From UBA877 sp034436335 (GTDB lineage: Bacteria; Chloroflexota; Anaerolineae; Anaerolineales; Villigracilaceae): a stretch of DNA of 64,000 nt. The number at the start of each line of letters is the position of its first letter. Within the stretch, counting starts at the first letter, position 1. The position numbers were made by a program, and so were the translations under genes. The notes under the pieces are model-generated. The model ran no database searches. It worked only from the letters and a program-made list of their open reading frames with translations, and was not told the origin of the DNA. The stretch lies in the NCBI GenBank assembly GCA_034436335.1, contig DAOTVO010000037.1, forward strand, positions 1-64,000, written 5' to 3'. Below are positions 48,310 through 55,322 of this stretch, piece by piece.

Positions 48310-49461
48310 ATGAGCGCACTCGTTTCCTGGATTCGTGAACGTTTCACCAAAGTCCGACCGCTGCCCGCCGAACACCTGCACTACCAGTCCCCGCCCGGCG
48401 ACGAACCCGCCTACCGCCTGCACCTGCGCCTCAACAAGGACGGCTCCGGCCTGCTCATCGTCAACGCCTCCACCGTCCTGCACCTCAACCCGACCGCTGC
48501 CGAATACGCTTATCACCTGATGAAAGGTACCCCGCCCGAGGAAGTCGCCCGGCAACTCTCCCGCCGCTACCGCGTCCACCGCGACACCGCCCTGCGCGAC
48601 TTCTCCGACTTCCGCGACCGCATCCAGACCCTCATCCACACCCCCGACCTTGACCCGGTCACCTTCCTCGACTTCGAGCGGGTCGCGCCCCATTCGGCGG
48701 CCCTCACCGCCCCGCTGCGCCTCGACTGCGCCCTGACCTACCGTCTGCCCGCCGATACCCAGGCCGACTACGCCCCCGCCAAGCGCGTCGAGCGCGAACT
48801 CTCCACCGAGGAGTGGAAGACCATCCTCGACAAAGCCTGGATGCACGGCGTGCCGCACGTCACCTTCACCGGCGGCGAACCGACCCTGCGCGACGACCTG
48901 CCCGACCTCATCGCCCACGCCGAGGGGCGCGGCATGGTCACCGGTCTGCTCACCGACGGTCTCAAACTGGCCGACAAGGACTATCTGAACGCCCTGCTCC
49001 AGACCGGCCTCGACCACCTCCTCTTTCTGCTCCAGCCGGAGAATAAAGCCTCCTGGAAAGCCCTCGAGACGGTCATGCCCGAAGACATCTTCGTCACCGT
49101 GCATCTCACCCTCACGCCGCAGAATGTTCGCACAGCAGGCCAGGTGCTGGAGCGGCTGGCCAGGCTGGAGGTGCGCAGCCTCTCGCTGAGCGCCTCTGAC
49201 CCCTCCCTCAAAGACGACCTGCTCGCCCTGCGCGATCGCGCCGCCGAACTCGGCCTGACCCTGCGCTGGGACATGCCCGTCCCCTACTCGGCCCAAAACC
49301 CCGTCGCGCTCGAAGTGGTGGACGAAGAACTCCCCGAAGGCGCCGGCAAAGTCTGGCTCTACCTCGAACCCGACGGCGACGTCCTCCCCGCCCAGGGCGA
49401 ACCCGACAAAGTGCTGGGTAACTTCCTGAAAGACCCCTGGGAGAAGATTTACCCGCGCTAA
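48310..49461 (+). CDS. Radical SAM-like protein lacking all cluster cysteines
   Basis: 383 aa, a clear paralogue of the 46540 gene. It shares the same PqqD-like N-terminus (LHLNPTAAEYAYHLMKG) and retains GGEPTLRDDLPDLIAHAE. At the CxxxCxxC site the aligned residues are Leu146, Thr150 and Asp153 (YRLPADTQADY), and the SPASM end reads YLEPDGDVLPAQGEPD with no Cys. The only cysteine is Cys140. It cannot carry an iron-sulfur cluster of this type and is probably a partner, recognition or scaffold protein for the active enzyme. AAGGAGG precedes the ATG. Confidence 0.88.
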   Translation: MSALVSWIRERFTKVRPLPAEHLHYQSPPGDEPAYRLHLRLNKDGSGLLIVNASTVLHLNPTAAEYAYHLMKGTPPEEVARQLSRRYRVHRDTALRDFSDFRDRIQTLIHTPDLDPVTFLDFERVAPHSAALTAPLRLDCALTYRLPADTQADYAPAKRVERELSTEEWKTILDKAWMHGVPHVTFTGGEPTLRDDLPDLIAHAEGRGMVTGLLTDGLKLADKDYLNALLQTGLDHLLFLLQPENKASWKALETVMPEDIFVTVHLTLTPQNVRTAGQVLERLARLEVRSLSLSASDPSLKDDLLALRDRAAELGLTLRWDMPVPYSAQNPVALEVVDEELPEGAGKVWLYLEPDGDVLPAQGEPDKVLGNFLKDPWEKIYPR

Positions 49462-49539
49462 CCAACCGGCCATTTCGCGGCTGTGCGGAGTAGACAAACG
49501 ACGCAGAAGCCGCTTGTGAATTCACTGCGGACAAGCGTT

Positions 49540-49634
49540 CAAACACAAAGGCCACGAAGGGCGCACGAAGGTTAAGAGAAGCGTTTCCTTTGAGTTTCCT
49601 TTGCGTGTGACCTTCGTGTTTGCTTGGTGTTTGC
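49540..49634. repeat. Palindromic CACGAAGG-type repeat
   Basis: The arms CAAACACAAAGGCCACGAAGG and the near-inverse CCTTCGTGTTTGCTTGGTG enclose related CCTTTG words. It fills the gap between the radical SAM operon and the serine hydrolase. Noncoding. Confidence 0.6.
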
Positions 49635-49711
49635 AGGAGACTCGCGAGAAAAAACTTTGCGTCTTCGCGCCTTGGCGTGAAAAACCTTGATATTCCCAAG
49701 GAGAACCAGCC

Positions 49712-51166
49712 ATGAAAATTCTCCCTGCTCTTTTCTTCTTGGTTACTATCCTCTTCTCTCCAGTTGCTTTCTTCTCATCCCCCGATTTTGCCGCCCTAGA
49801 CGCCTACGTTGCCGCCCAGGCGCGGGCGGCCAACCTGCCCGGCCTGGCCATCGGCATCGTCCGCGACGGGGAGGTGGTGCACACCGCCGGCTTCGGCCGC
49901 GCCGACCGCAGCGGCGCGCCGGTCACCCCGCAGACACCCTTCGTCATCGGCTCGGTCAGCAAGGGATTCACCGCCCTGGCCATCCTGCAACTCGCCGAGC
50001 AGGGAAAGATTGACCTCGACGCGCCCATCCAGACCTACCTGCCCTGGTTCACGCTGGCGGACCCGCAGGCCGCCTCGCAAATCACCCTCCGTCACCTGCT
50101 CAACCAGAACAGCGGACTAGGTTACAACGACAGCACCCGCCCGATGTGGGACCGCCCCGGCGAGTTCACGCTGGAGGCGCGCCTGCGTCAACTCTCCGAC
50201 CTCTCCCTGCGCCGCGCCCCCGGCACCGACTTCGAGTACTCCAACTACAACTACATGCTCCTCGGCGCGGTCGTGGAGGCCGTCTCTGGCCAGACGTATG
50301 GGGAGTATGTTGCCGAACACATCTTCACCCCGCTGGGGATGGAGAGCGCAGCCGCCTCTCCGGAGCAGGCTCAAGGTCTGGCCGCGCCACACCGCTGGTG
50401 GTTCGGCTTGCCCGCGCCGGTGGAGGCGCCCTATCTGGCCGACGCTCTGCCGGCTGGCTTCCTCATCGCCAGCGCCGAAGATATGGCGCGCTACCTGGCC
50501 TTCCAGCAGAGCGGCAATCCGGCCCTTCTCTCGCCCGAAAGCCTGGCCGCCCTGCACGAGTCCTGCCTCCCCTCCGGCGGCGGCAACGAGTACTGTTTCG
50601 GCTGGGTGCGCGGCCCGTTCGGCGAGCGCGCCGCCCTGTACCACGAAGGCGCCGCACAGGGCTACTACTCGGTCATCGCCCTCGACCCCGCAAGCGGCTG
50701 GGGCGTGGTCGTGCTGGCCAACGTCAACGGGATGATTGCCGCCCCGCCCAAAGACATCGCCATCGCCCTGCTCGACCACCTCGCCGACGGGACCCCGCTG
50801 ACGGTCTCGCGCCGCTTCGGCCTGACCTATGCCATCGTGGACCTCCTCCTCCTGGCGCTGACCGGGCTGATGGTCTTCTCACTCGTCCGCCTGCCGCGCG
50901 CCGTCCGCAAATCGCTGGCGCAGCGTCCGCGCGGCTTCGGCGGCTGGGCCGGCAAGGTGGCGCTGCCCATCCTGAGCGAGTTCATTCTGCCCTACGTGGT
51001 CTGGGTGTTCCTGCCGCAGGGCGCCGGCTTCCCGATGTGGAAGGTCTTCTCCATCTTCCAGCCCGACCTGGTCGCCTGGGTCTTCCTGATGGCCGGGCTG
51101 TTCGTCCTGCGCGGCCTGCTGCGCGCCGGGCTGACTTTCGCCACCCTGAAACCGTCCACCCCGTAG
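49712..51166 (+). CDS. Serine hydrolase, class C beta-lactamase family
   Basis: 484 aa. A signal peptide (about 1-22) is followed by a penicillin-binding/beta-lactamase C domain with SVSK at 81-84 (nucleophile Ser81, Lys84), YSN in FEYSNYNYM (about 188) and HEGAAQGYY near the third motif. Three C-terminal membrane helices (about 370-475) anchor it. These proteins act as D-amino-acid peptidases, esterases or lactamases outside the cell; the substrate is unknown. AAGGAGA precedes the ATG. Confidence 0.9.
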   Translation: MKILPALFFLVTILFSPVAFFSSPDFAALDAYVAAQARAANLPGLAIGIVRDGEVVHTAGFGRADRSGAPVTPQTPFVIGSVSKGFTALAILQLAEQGKIDLDAPIQTYLPWFTLADPQAASQITLRHLLNQNSGLGYNDSTRPMWDRPGEFTLEARLRQLSDLSLRRAPGTDFEYSNYNYMLLGAVVEAVSGQTYGEYVAEHIFTPLGMESAAASPEQAQGLAAPHRWWFGLPAPVEAPYLADALPAGFLIASAEDMARYLAFQQSGNPALLSPESLAALHESCLPSGGGNEYCFGWVRGPFGERAALYHEGAAQGYYSVIALDPASGWGVVVLANVNGMIAAPPKDIAIALLDHLADGTPLTVSRRFGLTYAIVDLLLLALTGLMVFSLVRLPRAVRKSLAQRPRGFGGWAGKVALPILSEFILPYVVWVFLPQGAGFPMWKVFSIFQPDLVAWVFLMAGLFVLRGLLRAGLTFATLKPSTP

Positions 51167-51167
51167 A

Positions 51168-51183
51168 ACGGGCTTCAGCCCGT
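51168..51183. repeat. Perfect REP-like hairpin
   Basis: ACGGGCT-TC-AGCCCGT directly behind the serine hydrolase stop codon. There is no T run, so it is probably an mRNA end stabiliser or a dispersed palindrome rather than a terminator. Confidence 0.5.
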
Positions 51184-51207
51184 CAACACAGTAAGGAAGC
51201 CCTCCTG

Positions 51208-51549
51208 ATGGACAGCGACTCCCTGGTCATTCTCCTCACCGCCCCGAACGTGGAAAGCGCCCGGCAGATGGCCCGCACGCTGGTCGAAAAGCGCCTGGCG
51301 GCCTGTGTCAATCTCTTGCCGGGCGTCACCTCGATTTACCGCTGGCAGGGCCAGGTGCAGGAAGAAAGCGAGGTCCTGCTCATCGCCAAGACCCACCGCC
51401 TGCGCCTGGAGGCTCTGCAAGCAGAAATCAAGGCCATTCACCCCTATCAGGTGCCGGAACTCCTTGCCCTGCCGGTCGTCGCCGGGCTGGAGGCTTACCT
51501 GAACTGGATTAGCGAGTGCGTCTCGCCTCCCGACCGGACTCTATCATGA
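51208..51549 (+). CDS. cutA: CutA1 divalent ion tolerance protein
   Basis: 113 aa, a complete trimeric CutA1 fold. It begins VILLTAPNVESARQMARTLVEKRLAACVNLLPGVTSIYRWQG (the hallmark conserved block) and includes EVLLIAKTHRLRLEAL and HPYQVPELLALPV. Linked to copper tolerance and protein folding, but its role is still poorly defined. It shares the region with, but is separate from, the preceding gene. Confidence 0.93.
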   Translation: MDSDSLVILLTAPNVESARQMARTLVEKRLAACVNLLPGVTSIYRWQGQVQEESEVLLIAKTHRLRLEALQAEIKAIHPYQVPELLALPVVAGLEAYLNWISECVSPPDRTLS

Positions 51550-51565
51550 CTCTAGACCTGACCAG

Positions 51566-52090
51566 ATGACTCCGCCTCCACTTCCTGAATCCTACTGGGT
51601 GATTCCCGGCCGCTTCCTGGCTGGCGAATATCCCGGCCTGGGCAATGACTTCCAGATACGTAAGCGCCTCACCGCCTTGCTGCTGGCCGGGCTGGATACT
51701 TTCATCAACCTGACCTGGCCGGGCGAACTTCCCCCCTACGAAGACCTCCTGCAAGAAGAAGCCCGCCTGCTGGAAAAAAGCGTCACCTGCCTGCGCTTTC
51801 CCATCCCCGACTTCGGCCTGCCGACACCACAGGAAATGACCCGTATCCTCGACGCCATAGATGCCGCCCTCGCCGAGGGCCACAACCTCTACCTGCACTG
51901 CTGGGGCGGCGTGGGACGCACCGGAACAACCGTAGGTTGTTATCTAGTGCGCCATGGCATGAGCGGGGCGCAGGCCCTGACCAAATTGGCGAACTGGTGG
52001 ATCAACGTCCCCAAAAGCGCCCGCCACCCTCACTCGCCGGAGACCGAGGCCCAGGTGCAATTCATCCTTAATTGGCATGAACTGGCATGA
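51566..52090 (+). CDS. Dual-specificity-type protein phosphatase
   Basis: 174 aa. The P-loop HCWGGVGRTGTTVG (catalytic Cys, Arg) with a general acid Asp in FPIPDFGLP upstream is the cysteine-dependent phosphatase pattern. The family dephosphorylates Tyr/Ser/Thr or lipid-like substrates; the exact target is unknown. Its end overlaps the next methyltransferase gene by 14 nt. Confidence 0.9.
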   Translation: MTPPPLPESYWVIPGRFLAGEYPGLGNDFQIRKRLTALLLAGLDTFINLTWPGELPPYEDLLQEEARLLEKSVTCLRFPIPDFGLPTPQEMTRILDAIDAALAEGHNLYLHCWGGVGRTGTTVGCYLVRHGMSGAQALTKLANWWINVPKSARHPHSPETEAQVQFILNWHELA

Positions 52091-52808
52091 ACGTTTCGTG
52101 CAACAGGCCGGCTGGACGCGCGACCTGCGCGCCTATCTCTTCGAACGCGCCGGAATCGAGCAGGCGCGGCGCGTGCTGGAAGTTGGCTGCGGGACGGGGG
52201 CGGCGCTGGCCGAAGTCCCCGGCCCGGCGGCCCGCTTCGGGCTGGACCTCGAGCCGGCGCACCTGCCCGAGGCGCGCATCCACGCCCCAGGTGCGTTCCT
52301 CGTCTGCGCCGACGCCCACGCCCTGCCCTTCCCCGACGGCGCCTTCGACATCGTCTTCTGCCACTTCCTCCTGCTGTGGGTACGCGACCCGCTGGCAGTT
52401 TTAGGCGAGATGAAGCGCGTCACCCGCCGGGGCGGATTCGTCCTGGCGCTGGCCGAGCCGGATTACGACCGCCGCGTGGACAAACCCGCCGCCCTGGCCC
52501 CGCTCGGCCGCTGGCAGGCCGAGTCGCTCCGCCGTCAGGGCGCAGACCCCTCCCTAGGGGCGCGGCTGGCCGACTTGTTTCACCGGGCGGGCATCACGCT
52601 CCTCGAAACGGGAACCCTGCAAGAGCGCCGCGCCGTTCCGCTTTCGCCCGAGGAAAGGGAATTGGAATGGGCGACGCTGGAGGCCGATTTGACGGGGTTC
52701 GTCTCGGCAGGCGACCTTTCCTGCCTGAAGGAGTTGGACGCCGAAGCCTGGGCGCGAGGGACGCGCCGCCTGTACGTGCCGATTCATTTTGCGTTCGGCG
52801 TAGTATAA
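52077..52808 (+). CDS. Class I SAM-dependent methyltransferase
   Basis: 243 aa. Motif I VLEVGCGTGAALAEV (about 33-47), an acidic ribose-binding Asp in FGLDLEP, motif II-like DAHALPFPDGAFDIVFCHF and motif III RVTRRGGFVLAL. UbiE/COQ5-like size and fold. The acceptor is unknown. It overlaps the phosphatase gene, so the two are translated together. Confidence 0.88.
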   Translation: MNWHERFVQQAGWTRDLRAYLFERAGIEQARRVLEVGCGTGAALAEVPGPAARFGLDLEPAHLPEARIHAPGAFLVCADAHALPFPDGAFDIVFCHFLLLWVRDPLAVLGEMKRVTRRGGFVLALAEPDYDRRVDKPAALAPLGRWQAESLRRQGADPSLGARLADLFHRAGITLLETGTLQERRAVPLSPEERELEWATLEADLTGFVSAGDLSCLKELDAEAWARGTRRLYVPIHFAFGVV

Positions 52809-52809
52809 T
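52804..52809 (+). promoter_or_regulatory. -10 box 8 nt before lepB
   Basis: TATAAT then CACCGCCG then ATG. It lies in the end of the methyltransferase gene. Probably leaderless. Confidence 0.5.
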
Positions 52810-52817
52810 CACCGCCG

Positions 52818-53465
52818 ATGAATGAACCCTTTCAAGCCCCCAACGAAGTCCCCATCGCGCTGCCGCAGAACGCCGGAAAGCAGTTTTTCAAGGATGTGCT
52901 GGAGACGCTCGGCCTGGCGTTGGCGCTTTTTCTGGTTATCAACCTGATCTCGGCCCGCGTGCGCGTGGAAGGCTTTTCCATGACGCCGACGCTGGATAAC
53001 AACCAGTATGTGCTGGTCAGCCGTCTGACGCCGCACTTCGGCAAGTTACAACGCGGCGATATCATCGTCTTCCGTCCGCCGATGTACCCGCCTGCTTCGT
53101 GGCTGGAAAATTTGCTCGGTTTCCCGACCCTGCCGGGGAGTTACGAGGATTACATCAAGCGCGTGATTGGCTTGCCTGGCGAGACGGTCAGCATCGCCAA
53201 CGGACAGGTGACGATTGACGGCGTTCCGCTGACGGAGCCGTATCTCGCCGAAAAGCCTTTTTACAGCGGTACGTGGACGGTTCCGGAAGGTTATCTGTTC
53301 GTGCTGGGCGATAATCGGAACAACTCATCCGACTCGCACAGTTGGGGCTTTGTGCCCGAGGAGAATGTGCTGGGCAAGGCAGTGCTGGTCTATTGGCCTT
53401 TCTCGGCCTGGAAGATCCTCGACCATAATCAAACTGTGCTGGCAGCGCCGGTTGTTCAACCATAA
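52818..53465 (+). CDS. lepB: Signal peptidase I
   Basis: 215 aa. One N-terminal membrane helix (about 26-46), catalytic Ser54 in GFSMTPTL, and the general-base Lys114 in YIKRVIGLPGE. GDNRNNSSDSHSWG is box E. It removes signal peptides from exported proteins. The gene is complete. A TATAAT box lies 8 nt before the ATG. Confidence 0.95.
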   Translation: MNEPFQAPNEVPIALPQNAGKQFFKDVLETLGLALALFLVINLISARVRVEGFSMTPTLDNNQYVLVSRLTPHFGKLQRGDIIVFRPPMYPPASWLENLLGFPTLPGSYEDYIKRVIGLPGETVSIANGQVTIDGVPLTEPYLAEKPFYSGTWTVPEGYLFVLGDNRNNSSDSHSWGFVPEENVLGKAVLVYWPFSAWKILDHNQTVLAAPVVQP

Positions 53466-53477
53466 TGGAGTTTTATA

Positions 53478-54224
53478 TTGAAGACGCTAAAAGAAATTCT
53501 TTCTCTCACCGAAGCCTATGAGCAGGATTTGCCGCCGCTCCCCTCCCTGCCGCCTGCGCTACGCGGGGCAGAGATTGCCGGCTGGATTGACCATACCCTG
53601 CTCAAACCAGAAGCGACGGCGACACAAATCAAGAAGTTGTGCGAGGAGGCACTGCAGTATCATTTTGCCACGGTGTGCGTGAATCCGGTCTATGTCTCGC
53701 TGGCGCGCGGCCTGCTGGAAGGGTCGGGTGTGGGCATCTGCGCAGTGGTTGCCTTTCCGCTGGGAGCGTCTCTTCCCGAAGACAAAGCCTACGAGACGCG
53801 CCGCGTCATCGAGAACGGCGCGGTGGAAGTAGATATGGTGATAAACATCGGCGCGCTGAAGGGTGAGGCCTACGGGATGGTGCTGAATGACGTTCTGTTC
53901 GTCACGCAGGCAGCGCATGAACGCGGGGCAGCGGTCAAGGTCATCATCGAGACGGCCCTGCTCACCCGCCGCGAGAAAATTCTGGCTTGTCTCCTCTCGC
54001 AGGCGGCCGGGGCGGATTTTGTCAAAACATCCACCGGTTTTGGCCCCGGCGGGGCGACGGTGGAAGATGTGGAATTGATGCGCCGCGTCGTTGGCCCGGA
54101 GACCGGCGTCAAGGCAGCGGGCGGAATCCGCACATTGAAGGATGCGCTGGCAATGATAGCCGCCGGCGCAAATCGTATCGGTGCCAGCGCTAGTGTGGCA
54201 ATTTTGAACGAGGCAGTTTCATGA
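53478..54224 (+). CDS. deoC: Deoxyribose-phosphate aldolase
   Basis: 248 aa. Class I aldolase: IDHTLLKPEATATQIKKLC, VNPVYVSLAR, the Schiff-base Lys in ADFVKTSTGFGPGGAT and the second Lys in GVKAAGGIRTLKDAL. It splits 2-deoxyribose-5-phosphate in nucleoside catabolism. It starts with TTG, supported by GGAG about 8 nt upstream. It overlaps the start of the next small gene. Confidence 0.95.
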   Translation: MKTLKEILSLTEAYEQDLPPLPSLPPALRGAEIAGWIDHTLLKPEATATQIKKLCEEALQYHFATVCVNPVYVSLARGLLEGSGVGICAVVAFPLGASLPEDKAYETRRVIENGAVEVDMVINIGALKGEAYGMVLNDVLFVTQAAHERGAAVKVIIETALLTRREKILACLLSQAAGADFVKTSTGFGPGGATVEDVELMRRVVGPETGVKAAGGIRTLKDALAMIAAGANRIGASASVAILNEAVS

Positions 54225-54511
54225 TGGCTGACGAGACTCCATCCTATGCGTGTCCCGAATGTCAGGCCGGTGTGATGCGTCTCAATTTCCTGACGTATTT
54301 CACCTGGCTGGACCAGGAATTGGTCACGGTGCCGAATTTCCCGGCCTGGGTATGCGATGTGTGCGGCCGCCGGGAGTACGACCAGCGCGCCGTCGCCTGG
54401 CTGACGGCCATGCTTCACCCGGAGACGGGCAAACCGGCTCCTGCTCCCCGCCGTCTGCGCAGGCCGCGTCCAAAGCAGACGGATAACCTCCGCCCTTCTT
54501 CTCGCGAGTAA
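54221..54511 (+). CDS. YgiT-type zinc-finger protein
   Basis: 96 aa. The N-terminal zinc site CPECQAG ... WVCDVCGRREYDQ is the YgiT/MqsA-type motif. The C-terminal part is basic and Pro/Arg-rich. In toxin-antitoxin pairs this motif is the antitoxin N-terminus, but no toxin gene is adjacent and no helix-turn-helix follows, so I do not call it an antitoxin. Start 54221 or 54224 are both possible; it overlaps the deoC stop. Confidence 0.7.
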   Translation: MMADETPSYACPECQAGVMRLNFLTYFTWLDQELVTVPNFPAWVCDVCGRREYDQRAVAWLTAMLHPETGKPAPAPRRLRRPRPKQTDNLRPSSRE

Positions 54512-54532
54512 ACAACAAAAGGAGAGGCCCTC

Positions 54533-55060
54533 ATGGAAACAACCGCTACCCAGCGCATGATCACAGCAGATTTCCTGACGCCCAGTTATCGGATTGTCGG
54601 GCAAATTTTGGTGCCGAACAGCGGGATGACCGGATTGATGAACGATACCACCAATTCCTTCACGGAAGTGCTGGATGCCAAACTGGCGCGCCTGCACATG
54701 CCGACAAAACTGGTGGGTGAGTACACCATGATAGACCTGGTCAAGACAAATGTGTTTGCCGTTTGTCTCATCCGCCGCGAGGATGTCGGCCCGAAGGCGC
54801 TGGCGCGGGGCGGCTTTCAGAGAATCAATAAATTCGAGGTGCAGGTTACGACGCCGGTCTACGAACTGGAGGGGACGCTCGAATGGGCCGGACGATTCGA
54901 CTTTGCCACCATCATGGTGGAAGGCATTCGCGATTTTGTGCCGCTTTACAACGCTACGCTGACAGCCATCTTGATTCCGCAGTTGAAGATTCAAAGTCCA
55001 GCCATTCTCTTCAACCGCCGGCACGTGGACTGGCTGGGACTGGCTTCAGAAAAGAAGTAG
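54533..55060 (+). CDS. Conserved protein of unknown function
   Basis: 175 aa, no signal or membrane helix. It contains SYRIVGQILVPNSGMTGLMNDTTNSFTEVLDAKLARLHMPTKL and a LVKTNVFAVCLIRRED segment. Beta-rich with a mixed C-terminal part. No family is identified. An AAAGGAGA ribosome site precedes the ATG, and it lies between the zinc-finger gene and tRNA-Glu. Confidence 0.65.
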   Translation: METTATQRMITADFLTPSYRIVGQILVPNSGMTGLMNDTTNSFTEVLDAKLARLHMPTKLVGEYTMIDLVKTNVFAVCLIRREDVGPKALARGGFQRINKFEVQVTTPVYELEGTLEWAGRFDFATIMVEGIRDFVPLYNATLTAILIPQLKIQSPAILFNRRHVDWLGLASEKK

Positions 55061-55113
55061 CAATTGCTTGACCTGAAGGGGCGGGAATGGTAAAATCCGC
55101 CCGCTCGTCAAAC

Positions 55114-55186
55114 GCCCCCATCGTCTAGTGGACCAGGACGCAGCCCTTTCAAGGCTAAAACCGGAGTTCGAATCTCCGTGGGGGCA
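55114..55186 (+). tRNA. tRNA-Glu (anticodon TTC)
   Basis: 73 nt. The acceptor GCCCCCA pairs with TGGGGGC, the anticodon loop CTTTCAA gives TTC, the T-loop is TTCGAAT and the discriminator is A. It is followed by a terminator at 55191-55215. Confidence 0.95.
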
Positions 55187-55190
55187 CTCC

Positions 55191-55215
55191 ACCGCCGCCG
55201 GGCGGTTTTTGTTTT
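55191..55215 (+). terminator. Terminator of tRNA-Glu
   Basis: CCGCC pairs with GGCGG across a GCCG loop, followed by TTTTTGTTTT. Confidence 0.75.
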
Positions 55216-55224
55216 AAAACCGGA

Positions 55225-55264
55225 GCCCCCGTAAGGGGATGATATTCGAATCCCCGTGGGGGCA
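55225..55264 (+). pseudogene. tRNA-Glu remnant: acceptor stem plus T-arm
   Basis: GCCCCC at 55225 pairs with GGGGGC ending 55263, followed by A. Inside, a GGGGA arm, a TTCGAAT loop and CCCC form a T-arm. The last 23 bases repeat the 3' end of tRNA-Glu (one difference). The D-arm and anticodon arm are missing, leaving a minihelix. Confidence 0.7.
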
Positions 55265-55300
55265 CTCTCGCTTTGCTCCACATCTCGCCTGCTTCTGCCG

Positions 55301-55306
55301 TATAAT
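55301..55306 (+). promoter_or_regulatory. -10 box of pfkA
   Basis: TATAAT, 16 nt before the ATG at 55323 with GGAGG between; a very short leader that still carries a Shine-Dalgarno site. Confidence 0.5.
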
Positions 55307-55322
55307 ATCGGTGGAGGCAGCC

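Noticed and set aside
54221..54511. YgiT-type zinc-finger gene as the antitoxin of a toxin-antitoxin pair
   Set aside because: There is no small toxin gene beside it and no helix-turn-helix domain in the protein.
55167..55267. tRNA-Glu 3'-end duplication as attL/attR of an integrated island
   Set aside because: The repeats are only about 55 bp apart, with no integrase or cargo in the window; a tRNA remnant is the simpler reading, though an old excision cannot be excluded.
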